Of a stretch of 64,000 nucleotides of DNA, positions 17,261-23,668 are shown piece after piece (position 1 is the first letter of the stretch; every line of letters begins with the position of its first letter). The DNA lies in contig CP011806.1 in assembly GCA_001664505.1 (NCBI GenBank), forward strand, positions 3,758,814 to 3,822,813, written 5' to 3'. The notes beneath the pieces were generated by a model, which ran no database searches, was not told where the DNA came from, and saw only the letters and a list, made by a program, of their open reading frames with translations. Source of the DNA: Acidobacteria bacterium Mor1 (lineage in GTDB: Bacteria; Acidobacteriota; Polarisedimenticolia; Polarisedimenticolales; Polarisedimenticolaceae). The translations under genes were made by a program, and so were the position numbers.

Positions 17261-18268
17261 CTAGCCCTCGACGCTGCGCCAGCGTTCGACCACTTCGGCC
17301 AAAATCGAGACGGCGATCTCCTCGGCGGTCAGCGCGCCGATGTCGAGACCCACCGGCCCGTGGATCCGATCGATCTCCGCCGGCGCGATACCCGCCGCCC
17401 GCAGCCGCGCCCGCCGGGCGCCCTGGTTCTTGCGGCTTCCCAGCGCACCGATGTAGAACACGTCGCTGCCCAGAGCCGTGCTCAGCGCCGGGTCATCGAT
17501 CTTGGCGTCATGAGACAGCACCACCACCGCCGTGCGGCGGTCGAGCATCAAACCCCGCAGTCCGACGTCGGGAAAATTGCCGATGATCGACGAGTGGGGG
17601 AAGCGTTCGGGGGTCGCGAAAGCCTCCCGTGGATCGATCACCGCGCTCTCGATTCCCGCCGCGGCCGCCAACGACGCCAGGCACTGACCGAGGTGGGTCG
17701 CTCCGACGATGGCGAGGCGCAGCGGCGGCCCCAGCAGCTCGACGAAACGCCGGCCGCCCTCCTGTTCGAGGATCTCGTGGACATCCTGGTAGCGATAGCG
17801 CTCGAAGAACTGACGCACCGCGGCTTCGCCGTCGTCACCCGGGGACTCGGGATCGACGGTGCGCTGGGCACCCCCCTCCAGGTCGGTGACCAGGCCGATC
17901 AGCCCGCGACTGCGATGGGCCTCGAGGATCGCCTCGAAGGTTTCGCCGTGCCCGGGACCGACGAACACCTCGATGGTGCCGCCGCAGGGTAGGCCGACCT
18001 CCCAGGCCATCTCACTGGTCACGCCGTATTTCAGGGTTCGGGGTTTGCCGTCCTGGAGAAACTCGCCGCATTCCTGGATTACCGCCGACTCGACGCAGCC
18101 TCCCGAGACCGAACCCTCGAAACGCCCATCGGCGTCGACGACCATGCGGCTACCCAGCGGGCGCGGAGAAGAGCGCCAGGTGCGTACCACCGTGGCGATG
18201 GCGGTCTTCCGCCCTTCGGCGTTCCAGCTCGCTGCGGTTTCGAGTACCGACGTTCCCCGTGTCGTCAC
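17261..18268 (-). CDS. XdhC/CoxI-family protein (molybdoenzyme maturation)
   Basis: A 335-residue XdhC/CoxI protein. The N-terminal XdhC/CoxI domain carries 'IATVVRTWRSSPRPLGSRMV' and 'GSVSGGCVESAVIQEC'; 'VGLPCGGTIEVFVGP' follows. The C-terminal Rossmann-like domain has 'LAIVGATHLGQCLASLAAAA', 'VVLSHDAKIDDPAL' and 'YIGALGSRKNQGARRARLR'. XdhC proteins bind molybdenum cofactor and insert sulfurated Moco into xanthine-dehydrogenase-type enzymes. No such enzyme is in the window, but modABC 4 kb away supplies molybdate. It starts with GTG 18268, with GGAG 8 nt upstream. Confidence 0.9.
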   Translation of the reverse strand: MTTRGTSVLETAASWNAEGRKTAIATVVRTWRSSPRPLGSRMVVDADGRFEGSVSGGCVESAVIQECGEFLQDGKPRTLKYGVTSEMAWEVGLPCGGTIEVFVGPGHGETFEAILEAHRSRGLIGLVTDLEGGAQRTVDPESPGDDGEAAVRQFFERYRYQDVHEILEQEGGRRFVELLGPPLRLAIVGATHLGQCLASLAAAAGIESAVIDPREAFATPERFPHSSIIGNFPDVGLRGLMLDRRTAVVVLSHDAKIDDPALSTALGSDVFYIGALGSRKNQGARRARLRAAGIAPAEIDRIHGPVGLDIGALTAEEIAVSILAEVVERWRSVEG

Positions 18269-18349
18269 GTTTGATTCTCCGCTGCCCGGCCGTTGGTTGG
18301 CCTGGCGAGAATCTACGCGAAACGACGCGGTGGCGTAAAGCTCCCCGGC

Positions 18350-19615
18350 TCAGTCCCGGGTTTCCGCGCCCAGTGCGTCGCGGCGCTCCCGGAAGAACCG
18401 GCGCTCCGCCTCGTTTTGGGTCAGCTCCTCGGCGCGGAGATACGCGTCGGAGGCGTCGTCGACCCGTCCCGAGCGGCGCAGCATGTCCGCCCGCGCCGCC
18501 CAGAACGGCGCGTAGCGCTGCAGGTCCTTGATTCCATCGAGTTGCTCCAGCATCGCCAGCCCCGCTTCGGGCCCTTCGGCAAAGGAGACCGCCACGATCT
18601 CGTTGAGCCGAACCACCGGCGACGGTTGGATCTCGAACAGCCGCCGGTAGAGCAGCACGATCTCCCGCCAGTCGGTGGCGTCATAGGTGGGCGCCGTGGC
18701 GTGAACCGCGCTGATCGCCGCCTGCAGTTGGTAGGGGCCCGGCCGCCCGAAGGCCAGGGCGTGGCGCAGCACCCGGTCCCCCTCGGCGATCTTCTCCCGG
18801 TCCCATACGCTGCGGTCCTGATCTTCGAGGGTGATCAGGTTTCCGTCGCCGTCCACCCGTGCGCCCCGCCGGGCGTCATGAAGCAGCATCAACGCCAGCA
18901 GCCCGGCGATCTCCGGTTGCCCGGGCGCCAGCTCGTGGAGGGTGCGCCCCAACCGGATGCCCTCTTCGCAGAGGTCCCCCCGGGTGACCCGGTCTCCCGA
19001 GGTCGCACCGTAGCCTTCATTGAAGACCAGGTAGATGACCGCCAGCACCGAGGGCAGCCGCTCGGCCCACAGCTCCGCCGGCGGCACCCGGTAGGGGATG
19101 CCCGCGTCCCGGATCTTGCGCTTGGCCCGCACCAACCGCTGGGCCAACGAGGTCTCGGGCACGAGGAAGGCCCGGGCGATCTCGGTGGTGGTCAGCCCGC
19201 CCAGGGTGCGCAGGGTCAACGCGACCCGGGACGGTTCGGACAGGGCCGGGTGGCAACAGGTGAAGATCAGCGAGAGGCGATGGTCGACCACGGGTTCCTC
19301 CGGTTCCCCCTCGGAGTCGCCGGCAGTGGCTTCGAGCCAGCGAGTGAGTTCGTCCTGGCGGTTGCGGGAGGTGTCCGCCCTGCGGAAGCGGTCGATCGCC
19401 TTGCGCCGGGCGGCCTGGAGCAGCCACGCATCGGGGTGCCGGGGAATCCCGCTGCGAGGCCAGTGTTCGAGGGCGGAGACGATGGCGTCCTGCAACACGT
19501 CCTCGGCCAGGTCGAAGTCCCGGGAGTGCTTGACCAGCACCGCCAGCACCCGGCCGTGGTGTTCCCGCACCGCCGCTTCCACGGCGCTGCGGGATGCCTC
19601 GTCTGCCGCCCCCAA
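18350..19615 (-). CDS. ECF42-type RNA polymerase sigma factor with C-terminal helical extension
   Basis: A 421-residue sigma factor, much longer than ordinary ECF sigmas (about 180-200). Region 2 is at about 10-85 ('FDLAEDVLQDAIVSALEHWP', 'AWLLQAARRKAIDRFRR') and region 4 at about 125-175 ('LTLRTLGGLTTTEIARAFLV', 'ETSLAQRLVRAKRKIRDAGI'). The rest is the ECF42-typical extension of TPR-like helices ('YLVFNEGYGATSG', 'IAGLLALMLLHDARRGARVD'). ECF42 sigmas are controlled through this extension and a partner DGPF protein rather than a classic anti-sigma factor; exactly such a gene lies upstream with 4 nt between. Third gene of an operon starting at 20520. Confidence 0.88.
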   Translation of the reverse strand: MGAADEASRSAVEAAVREHHGRVLAVLVKHSRDFDLAEDVLQDAIVSALEHWPRSGIPRHPDAWLLQAARRKAIDRFRRADTSRNRQDELTRWLEATAGDSEGEPEEPVVDHRLSLIFTCCHPALSEPSRVALTLRTLGGLTTTEIARAFLVPETSLAQRLVRAKRKIRDAGIPYRVPPAELWAERLPSVLAVIYLVFNEGYGATSGDRVTRGDLCEEGIRLGRTLHELAPGQPEIAGLLALMLLHDARRGARVDGDGNLITLEDQDRSVWDREKIAEGDRVLRHALAFGRPGPYQLQAAISAVHATAPTYDATDWREIVLLYRRLFEIQPSPVVRLNEIVAVSFAEGPEAGLAMLEQLDGIKDLQRYAPFWAARADMLRRSGRVDDASDAYLRAEELTQNEAERRFFRERRDALGAETRD

Positions 19616-19619
19616 ACCG

Positions 19620-19976
19620 CTACTCCTCGTCGAAGACCATCACCGGCCGGACTTCCACCGAGCCGAAGCGGCCCGACGGGATCTTCGCGGCGTAGGCGAT
19701 CGCCTCGTCGAGGTCCTTGCAGTCCAGCAGGTAGTAGCCTCCGAGCTGCTCTTTGGTTTCGGCGAAGGGGCCGTCGGTGGTCTGGACCTTACCGTCGCGG
19801 ACCCGCACGGTGGTGGCGCTCTGCACCGAATGCAGGGCGTTTCCGCCGAGCATCACGCCGGCCTTCTGGATCTCCTCGGTGTAGGTCCCGTACTCGGCGA
19901 AGTGCTGATTCCCCTCGGGGGTACCGGGCTTGGGCTCTTCCTGCTCGTTGGCGTAGATCAAACAAAGGTACTGCAT
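19620..19976 (-). CDS. DGPF-domain (YCII-related) protein, partner of the ECF42 sigma factor
   Basis: A 118-residue YCII-related protein that begins 'MQYLCLIYANEQEEPKPGTP' and carries 'RDGKVQTTDGPFAETKEQLG' with the eponymous DGPF motif, then 'GYYLLDCKDLDEAIAYAAKI' and the family-typical end 'GSVEVRPVMVFDEE'. DGPF proteins are encoded next to ECF42 sigmas in many phyla and are part of their regulon. It lies 4 nt before the sigma gene and 10 nt after the lipocalin-like gene. No signal peptide; cytoplasmic. Confidence 0.9.
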   Translation of the reverse strand: MQYLCLIYANEQEEPKPGTPEGNQHFAEYGTYTEEIQKAGVMLGGNALHSVQSATTVRVRDGKVQTTDGPFAETKEQLGGYYLLDCKDLDEAIAYAAKIPSGRFGSVEVRPVMVFDEE

Positions 19977-19986
19977 CGCGGTCTCC

Positions 19987-20520
19987 TTAAGAGTCGGCCC
20001 GGGTGAGCACGACCGTCGGTGTATGAGTGACTTTACCCCCTTCGATCAGCTGGGCGCTGTAGTGCAGCCGCCCCTGGTCGTCGAGGTGCATTTTCCAGCC
20101 ATGGACATGGTGATCGTCGTGGGATTCGGCGCCGCCCGGAATCCCGTCGCACTCGAAGCTCAGGGTGTTGTCCACCAGCTTCGGCGCGGCCTTGACCCGC
20201 GGACGGTTGCCCATCACGCAGTAGTGGGTCCCGAAGAGGCCGCCCTCTTCCAGGTGGTAGATGGTGAGCATCTCCATCGGGGTGCCGACCATCTCCCGCT
20301 CCTCGACGGCGTGGCCGCCGGCGGTTACGCGGAACTCGTAGCGCTGATCCCCCAGCTCCTCCCCCTCGAAAGAACCGAACCAGGCGCCGTCCAGCTGTTT
20401 CAAGAACTCGAGGCGCGGATCGGCCGGAACCTCGGGTGCGGAGTGCTGCTGGGCCCGGATACCGAACGCCGCGACCAAGACCAGGATCAACCCCGCGATC
20501 AGGATCATTCTTCGTGTCAT
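19987..20520 (-). CDS. Exported DUF1579-like (lipocalin-like) protein
   Basis: A 177-residue protein with an N-terminal signal peptide ('MILIAGLILVLVAAFGIRAQ'). The mature part has 'LDGAWFGSFEGEELGDQRYE', 'EEREMVGTPMEMLTIYHLEE', and ends with beta-strand-rich sequence, similar to DUF1579/lipocalin-like beta-barrels that bind small molecules. The assignment is tentative. It is the first gene of the ECF42 operon, directly behind an ECF42-type promoter, with GGAGG before the ATG. It is probably a stress-related periplasmic protein. Confidence 0.65.
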   Translation of the reverse strand: MTRRMILIAGLILVLVAAFGIRAQQHSAPEVPADPRLEFLKQLDGAWFGSFEGEELGDQRYEFRVTAGGHAVEEREMVGTPMEMLTIYHLEEGGLFGTHYCVMGNRPRVKAAPKLVDNTLSFECDGIPGGAESHDDHHVHGWKMHLDDQGRLHYSAQLIEGGKVTHTPTVVLTRADS

Positions 20521-20563
20521 GCCGAACCTCCTTCTGCCCCCGTTTGCCGGGGTTCAGCGTGTA

Positions 20564-20589
20564 GACGGGCCCGACCGGCGGAATCGACA
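20564..20589 (-). promoter_or_regulatory. ECF42-type promoter of the DUF1579-DGPF-sigma operon
   Basis: Minus strand TGTCGA (20589-20584), 16-nt spacer, CGTC (20567-20564). As I recall the family, ECF42 promoters carry TGTCGA at -35 and CG(A/T)C at -10; both match. It lies 44 nt before the ATG at 20520, implying autoregulation. Confidence 0.6.
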
Positions 20590-20677
20590 TCCCGGGTCAA
20601 AAAAACTAACCTGAAACGCGGATTCGCCTGTGGGGCCGACGATCTCGGCCCGTGGGCGGGCCGGGAGGCAGCCAGGC

Positions 20678-21328
20678 GTGAGCGCGGAAGACACCCGAAA
20701 CGGATCCACCGGCGTCTACGCCACGAGGATTCTCGTGGTGGTGCTGGTGCTGGGCATGTTGGTAGCGGCCCTCGCCTTGTTGCTCTTGCGGGATCAACTG
20801 GTCGGCGAGTTCGAGCCGGTGGCCCAACTCTACGAGGTCGACGCGACCGGACGGCAGCTCCCGATCGAGGCCGCGACCCTTCCGGAAGGGGAGGTGCTGC
20901 TGGCGCTCGAGATTCGGCTCAATCGACCCGGTTTCGTCTACGTCTTCCGCAACGATGCTCAGGGTGAAGAGACGCTGCTGTTCCCCCTACCCGGAACCGC
21001 GCCGCAGAACCCATTGAAGGCGGGCAGCTACGCGCTCCCCGGAGACGACCCCGCGACCTGGACGGTGTTGGATAGCGGTCCGGGGGAAACGGTGCTGGTC
21101 GTGGCCTCGGCCGGAAAGCTCTCTCTGATCGAGAACCGGCTTCACGCGCTGCCGGCCGAGGGACCGGGCATCCCGGTGGTCATCTCGGAGCCGACCATCG
21201 CGCACCGCATGCGCGAGATCGGCGGCTTACCGCTTCAGGCCCCGGCGGATGGTGCCGGCCACCGGCCGGCGCTGCGCCAGGCGGCCAACAAGGGCGTGCA
21301 CCTCTGGGAGCTGCGCAGGGGTTCCTGA
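20678..21328 (+). CDS. Membrane-anchored DUF4384-like protein
   Basis: A 216-residue protein with one N-terminal transmembrane helix ('ILVVVLVLGMLVAALALLLL', about 16-35) and an extracytoplasmic beta-rich domain: 'RPGFVYVFRNDAQGEETLLF', 'NPLKAGSYALPGD', 'PGETVLVVAS'. This order is typical of DUF4384 domains, which occur in Acidobacteriota and proteobacterial proteins, often fused to kinases or caspases. GTG 20678 is preferred (GGGAGG about 10 nt upstream) over GTG 20630. Function unknown. It is divergent from the ECF42 operon. Confidence 0.65.
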   Translation: MSAEDTRNGSTGVYATRILVVVLVLGMLVAALALLLLRDQLVGEFEPVAQLYEVDATGRQLPIEAATLPEGEVLLALEIRLNRPGFVYVFRNDAQGEETLLFPLPGTAPQNPLKAGSYALPGDDPATWTVLDSGPGETVLVVASAGKLSLIENRLHALPAEGPGIPVVISEPTIAHRMREIGGLPLQAPADGAGHRPALRQAANKGVHLWELRRGS

Positions 21329-21370
21329 GGAGCGTCCTGAGGCGGGAAATCCCGGGGCTGAACATAAAGG

Positions 21371-21423
21371 CAGGCCGGAGTGCCGCCGTTTTGGTCTTGG
21401 GGGGACTTGGGCACTCCGGCCTG
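21371..21423. repeat. Perfect 14-bp inverted repeat, possible bidirectional terminator
   Basis: CAGGCCGGAGTGCC (21371-21384) is perfectly repeated in inverse orientation at 21410-21423, with a 25-nt loop. It lies between the converging DUF4384 and small XRE genes. There is no U-tract on either side, so termination is only one possibility. Confidence 0.4.
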
Positions 21424-21490
21424 TAGTCAGAGGGGACGTCTTGGGTTGGGAGCCCTCCGGCTCCCGGATGTCAGTCAATCACGGCCTCCC

Positions 21491-21730
21491 TCAGGAGGCG
21501 ATCTGGCTGGCCTGGGTCACCTGCGGACTCAGCAGGTCAGCCACCTCGCAGCCCAGCGCCTGGGCAATGTGGGCCAGGGTCGTGATCCGAACCGGTCCGC
21601 CGTACTCGGCCCGTTGGATCGTACGCATGGTGTAGCCCGCCCGGTCGGCCAGGGCACCCTGGTCCCAACCTCTCAGGAATCGCTGCTTTCTGATGGCGGC
21701 TCCGTTCGTTTCCACACCCCTCGGCATCAT
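21491..21730 (-). CDS. Small XRE-family helix-turn-helix protein
   Basis: A 79-residue stand-alone XRE/Cro-type DNA-binding protein. 'AAIRKQRFLRGWDQGALADR', 'AGYTMRTIQRAEYGGPVRIT' and 'LAHIAQALGCEVADLL' make the five-helix domain. ATG 21730 (or the adjacent ATG 21727) follows GGAGGTGG; an open frame to 21997 crosses the operator region and has no family resemblance. It is divergent from the XRE-TPR gene at 22014, with a shared dyad between them, suggesting mutual or joint control. Confidence 0.82.
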   Translation of the reverse strand: MMPRGVETNGAAIRKQRFLRGWDQGALADRAGYTMRTIQRAEYGGPVRITTLAHIAQALGCEVADLLSPQVTQASQIAS

Positions 21731-21862
21731 GGTTCCACCTCCGTTCTTGGCCCGGCTCGGGCTGTCTTCGTCCCGGGAAACCGGCTTCTCCCGAGGGACA
21801 AGTGGGTTTTTACGGTGATTCCCGGAATCGTGAAGAATCTTCCGGGTGAAAGCGGTCACATT

Positions 21863-21883
21863 GCTTACGGCCGATCCGTAAGC
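21863..21883. promoter_or_regulatory. Dyad operator between divergent XRE regulators
   Basis: GCTTACGG (21863-21870), 5-nt spacer, CCGTAAGC (21876-21883): a perfect 8-bp inverted repeat. A third half-site GCTTACGG lies at 21935-21942, immediately overlapping the -35 of the 22014 promoter; the 10-mer TTGCTTACGG occurs at both 21861 and 21933. Confidence 0.6.
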
Positions 21884-21932
21884 GTTGTGACGGTTTCGGA
21901 CGCTGGAACCGCAGGACCCCCCGCCCGTCAGT

Positions 21933-21960
21933 TTGCTTACGGCTTGTTTCGCCGTATGCT
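21933..21960 (+). promoter_or_regulatory. Sigma-70-type promoter of the XRE-TPR/small acidic protein operon
   Basis: TTGCTT (21933-21938), 16-nt spacer, TATGCT (21955-21960). The -35 overlaps an operator half-site GCTTACGG. The predicted start near 21967 leaves a leader of about 47 nt with a strong Shine-Dalgarno before ATG 22014. Confidence 0.6.
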
Positions 21961-22013
21961 CCCTGCAACACAAAGACTCCGGGTACCTTTCCGCCAACCC
22001 GAACGGAGGGGGT

Positions 22014-23201
22014 ATGGATTACACACCGAGCCAAGCCACGAGCCGGGACACCGTGGCCGAATTCATTGGATCGCGGCTCCGCGTGCAGCGCGCGGCCCTG
22101 GGACTCAGCCAGGAACAGCTGGCCCGCAGGACCTCGCCCCGTGTCACCCGCGCCGCCATCAGCCAGATCGAGAATGGCCTCAATTGTCCCAAGGTCATGG
22201 TGCTCGAGGCCCTGACCCGAGCGCTGCATCTCGACGCGACCGAGATCCTCGAGGATCTGCGCCAGTTCATCGAGCAGGATCACCACGCCCCGGCAGACCC
22301 CGAGCGGCTGCGGGTCGAGGCCAAGCTGCACTTCGATCAGGGCAACTACCTCGAGGCGGTGTCGGCCTATCAGCAGGCGGTCTACACCCTGCGCAGCCAG
22401 GTCGAATCCGACCCGGACGCGTTGGATCTGTTGCTGCGGACCCAGATCAACCTGAGCGTTGCATTGCGCCGCTCGGGTGCCCTGCGTGCCGCGCGCAAGA
22501 TCGCCGAAGAGACCATCGAGCAGACCGAGCGGCGGCCGATCCTGGCCCGGGCGTACATCGCGCTCGCCGCCGCCCTGGAAAAGATGAACCAGCTCAAGCT
22601 GGGTCTCGTCGCCACCCAACAGGCGGTGGCGTTGACCGACGACTCTGATCGGGCGTTGCGAGCCCAGGCGTTGAACCAGCAGGGCACCGCGCTGTTCATG
22701 TTGTGTCGCTTCGACGAGGCCCACGACGTCTACCGCGCGGCGTTGATCGACGCCCGGGAATCCGGCGACCTACCCCACGAGATCAAGATCCTGGGCAACC
22801 ACGGATTGGTTCTCGCCCGGCGTGGAAACACCAACCACGCCATCGAATTGATCGAGCAGGCGGTGTCGCTGGCGGCGCGCCACCGCAAGCACGGTGCCCA
22901 GGCGTGGCATCTGGCCACCCTGGCTCACGTACTGCTTCGTGCTGAGCGGTTGCACGAAGCTGACGACCGGGCCCGCGAAGCACTCGACCTTCATCCCGCG
23001 GAGCCGATCACGGCGTTCCGCGCCGAGTGGACCCGTTTCCGGGTCGACCAGTTGGAAAACATCGCTCCGAGGAATACTCGCAGACTCGATCGGCTGACCC
23101 GGTACTACCGCCGGGTGCTGCCGGTTCATGCTGCGCCCGAGATCGAGGAGTTCCGGGCATTCACCGGCCTATGCGGTTCGGCCGGTGCTGGAGGCAACTG
23201 A
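22014..23201 (+). CDS. XRE-family regulator with C-terminal TPR domain
   Basis: A 395-residue regulator. HTH at about 14-75: 'FIGSRLRVQRAALGLSQEQL', 'TRAAISQIENGLNCPKVMVL', 'ALTRALHLDATEIL'. From about 95 on there are consecutive TPR-like helical pairs ('AKLHFDQGNYLEAVSAYQQA', 'ALNQQGTALFMLCRFDEAHD', 'LGNHGLVLARRGNTNHAIEL'). This resembles Rgg/PlcR/NprR-type peptide-sensing regulators. ATG 22014 is chosen because GGAGGGGG precedes it and the promoter lies upstream. The stop overlaps the ATG of the next gene (TGATG), so that a small exported acidic protein is translationally coupled; a regulator-peptide pairing is possible but unproven. Confidence 0.85.
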   Translation: MDYTPSQATSRDTVAEFIGSRLRVQRAALGLSQEQLARRTSPRVTRAAISQIENGLNCPKVMVLEALTRALHLDATEILEDLRQFIEQDHHAPADPERLRVEAKLHFDQGNYLEAVSAYQQAVYTLRSQVESDPDALDLLLRTQINLSVALRRSGALRAARKIAEETIEQTERRPILARAYIALAAALEKMNQLKLGLVATQQAVALTDDSDRALRAQALNQQGTALFMLCRFDEAHDVYRAALIDARESGDLPHEIKILGNHGLVLARRGNTNHAIELIEQAVSLAARHRKHGAQAWHLATLAHVLLRAERLHEADDRAREALDLHPAEPITAFRAEWTRFRVDQLENIAPRNTRRLDRLTRYYRRVLPVHAAPEIEEFRAFTGLCGSAGAGGN

Positions 23202-23536
23202 TGCGCTACCTCACCCTGATCACGTTCGCGGCGGCCTTGCTCCTGGCGGGGCCCGCCTTTGCCGAGGACACGACCCTCAACAAACACAAGGAAAACACCT
23301 TGAGGGATGGCCAGGGCCAATCCATCGGGGATGACTCCGATCCGATCTCCCGTTGGCTGTCGATGGGACCGATCAACCCGGACAAGTTGTTCGTGCCGAT
23401 CGGTGATTTCTGGCACGAGCTGCTCGAAGAGCTCGGCCGGAGACAGGAAGAAGAGGAAGAGGATGAGGATGAGCCCGAGAGCTTCGGCTTCGTGGGCAAC
23501 GGCAAGGGCAACGGTGGCGGCCGCACCGTCATCTGA
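23201..23536 (+). CDS. Small exported acidic protein with poly-Glu segment
   Basis: A 111-residue protein with a signal peptide ('YLTLITFAAALLLAGPAFAE', cleavage after AFA, about residue 21). The mature chain contains 'DPISRWLSMGPINPDKLFVP' and 'GDFWHELLEELG', a run of Glu/Asp (about 82-95), and a Gly/Asn-rich end 'VGNGKGNGGGRTVI'. No family recognised. It is coupled to the XRE-TPR regulator (1-nt overlap of stop and start) and followed by a terminator, so the two form a unit. It could be an extracytoplasmic partner or signal precursor of the regulator; this is speculative. Confidence 0.7.
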   Translation: MRYLTLITFAAALLLAGPAFAEDTTLNKHKENTLRDGQGQSIGDDSDPISRWLSMGPINPDKLFVPIGDFWHELLEELGRRQEEEEEDEDEPESFGFVGNGKGNGGGRTVI

Positions 23537-23559
23537 TTCTGCCTGAACTACGGGCAAAA

Positions 23560-23583
23560 AACGGGGCCGATGGCGGCCCCGTT
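23560..23583 (+). terminator. Intrinsic terminator after the XRE-TPR/acidic protein operon
   Basis: AACGGGGCC (23560-23568), 6-nt loop, GGCCCCGTT (23575-23583), preceded by an A-run and followed by a short T stretch (GTTT). A 9-bp perfect stem; the U-tract is short. Confidence 0.65.
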
Positions 23584-23613
23584 TCCGTAGACTCCGAGGG
23601 CCCCTGCCGGGGC

Positions 23614-23640
23614 TAAAGTCCGAAAGATCCCTACCGATAG
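23614..23640 (+). promoter_or_regulatory. Sigma-28 (FliA/SigD)-type promoter of the hybrid sensor kinase
   Basis: TAAAGTCC (23614-23621), exactly 11 nt, ACCGATAG (23633-23640); the sigma-28 consensus is TAAAGTTT-N11-GCCGATAA. The predicted start, about 23647, lies inside the 5' arm of the following terminator hairpin, so this transcript could not form the hairpin. Confidence 0.55.
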
Positions 23641-23668
23641 GCCTTCCGGAAATAGGAAGGCTTTTTTT
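23641..23668 (+). terminator. Intrinsic terminator with seven-T tract abutting the kinase start codon
   Basis: GCCTTCC (23641-23647), 7-nt loop, GGAAGGC (23655-23661), then seven T (23662-23668). It would stop read-through from upstream. The 3' arm holds GGAAGG, the only Shine-Dalgarno for the TTG start at 23667, so folded read-through RNA would also hide the ribosome site. Confidence 0.75.

Noticed and set aside
23581-23661. Riboswitch-like leader before the hybrid kinase (considered c-di-GMP-I/GEMM)
   Set aside because: The conserved GCAAAGCC and tetraloop receptor parts of GEMM are absent, and the same bases fit a sigma-28 promoter with exact spacing, which explains them better.
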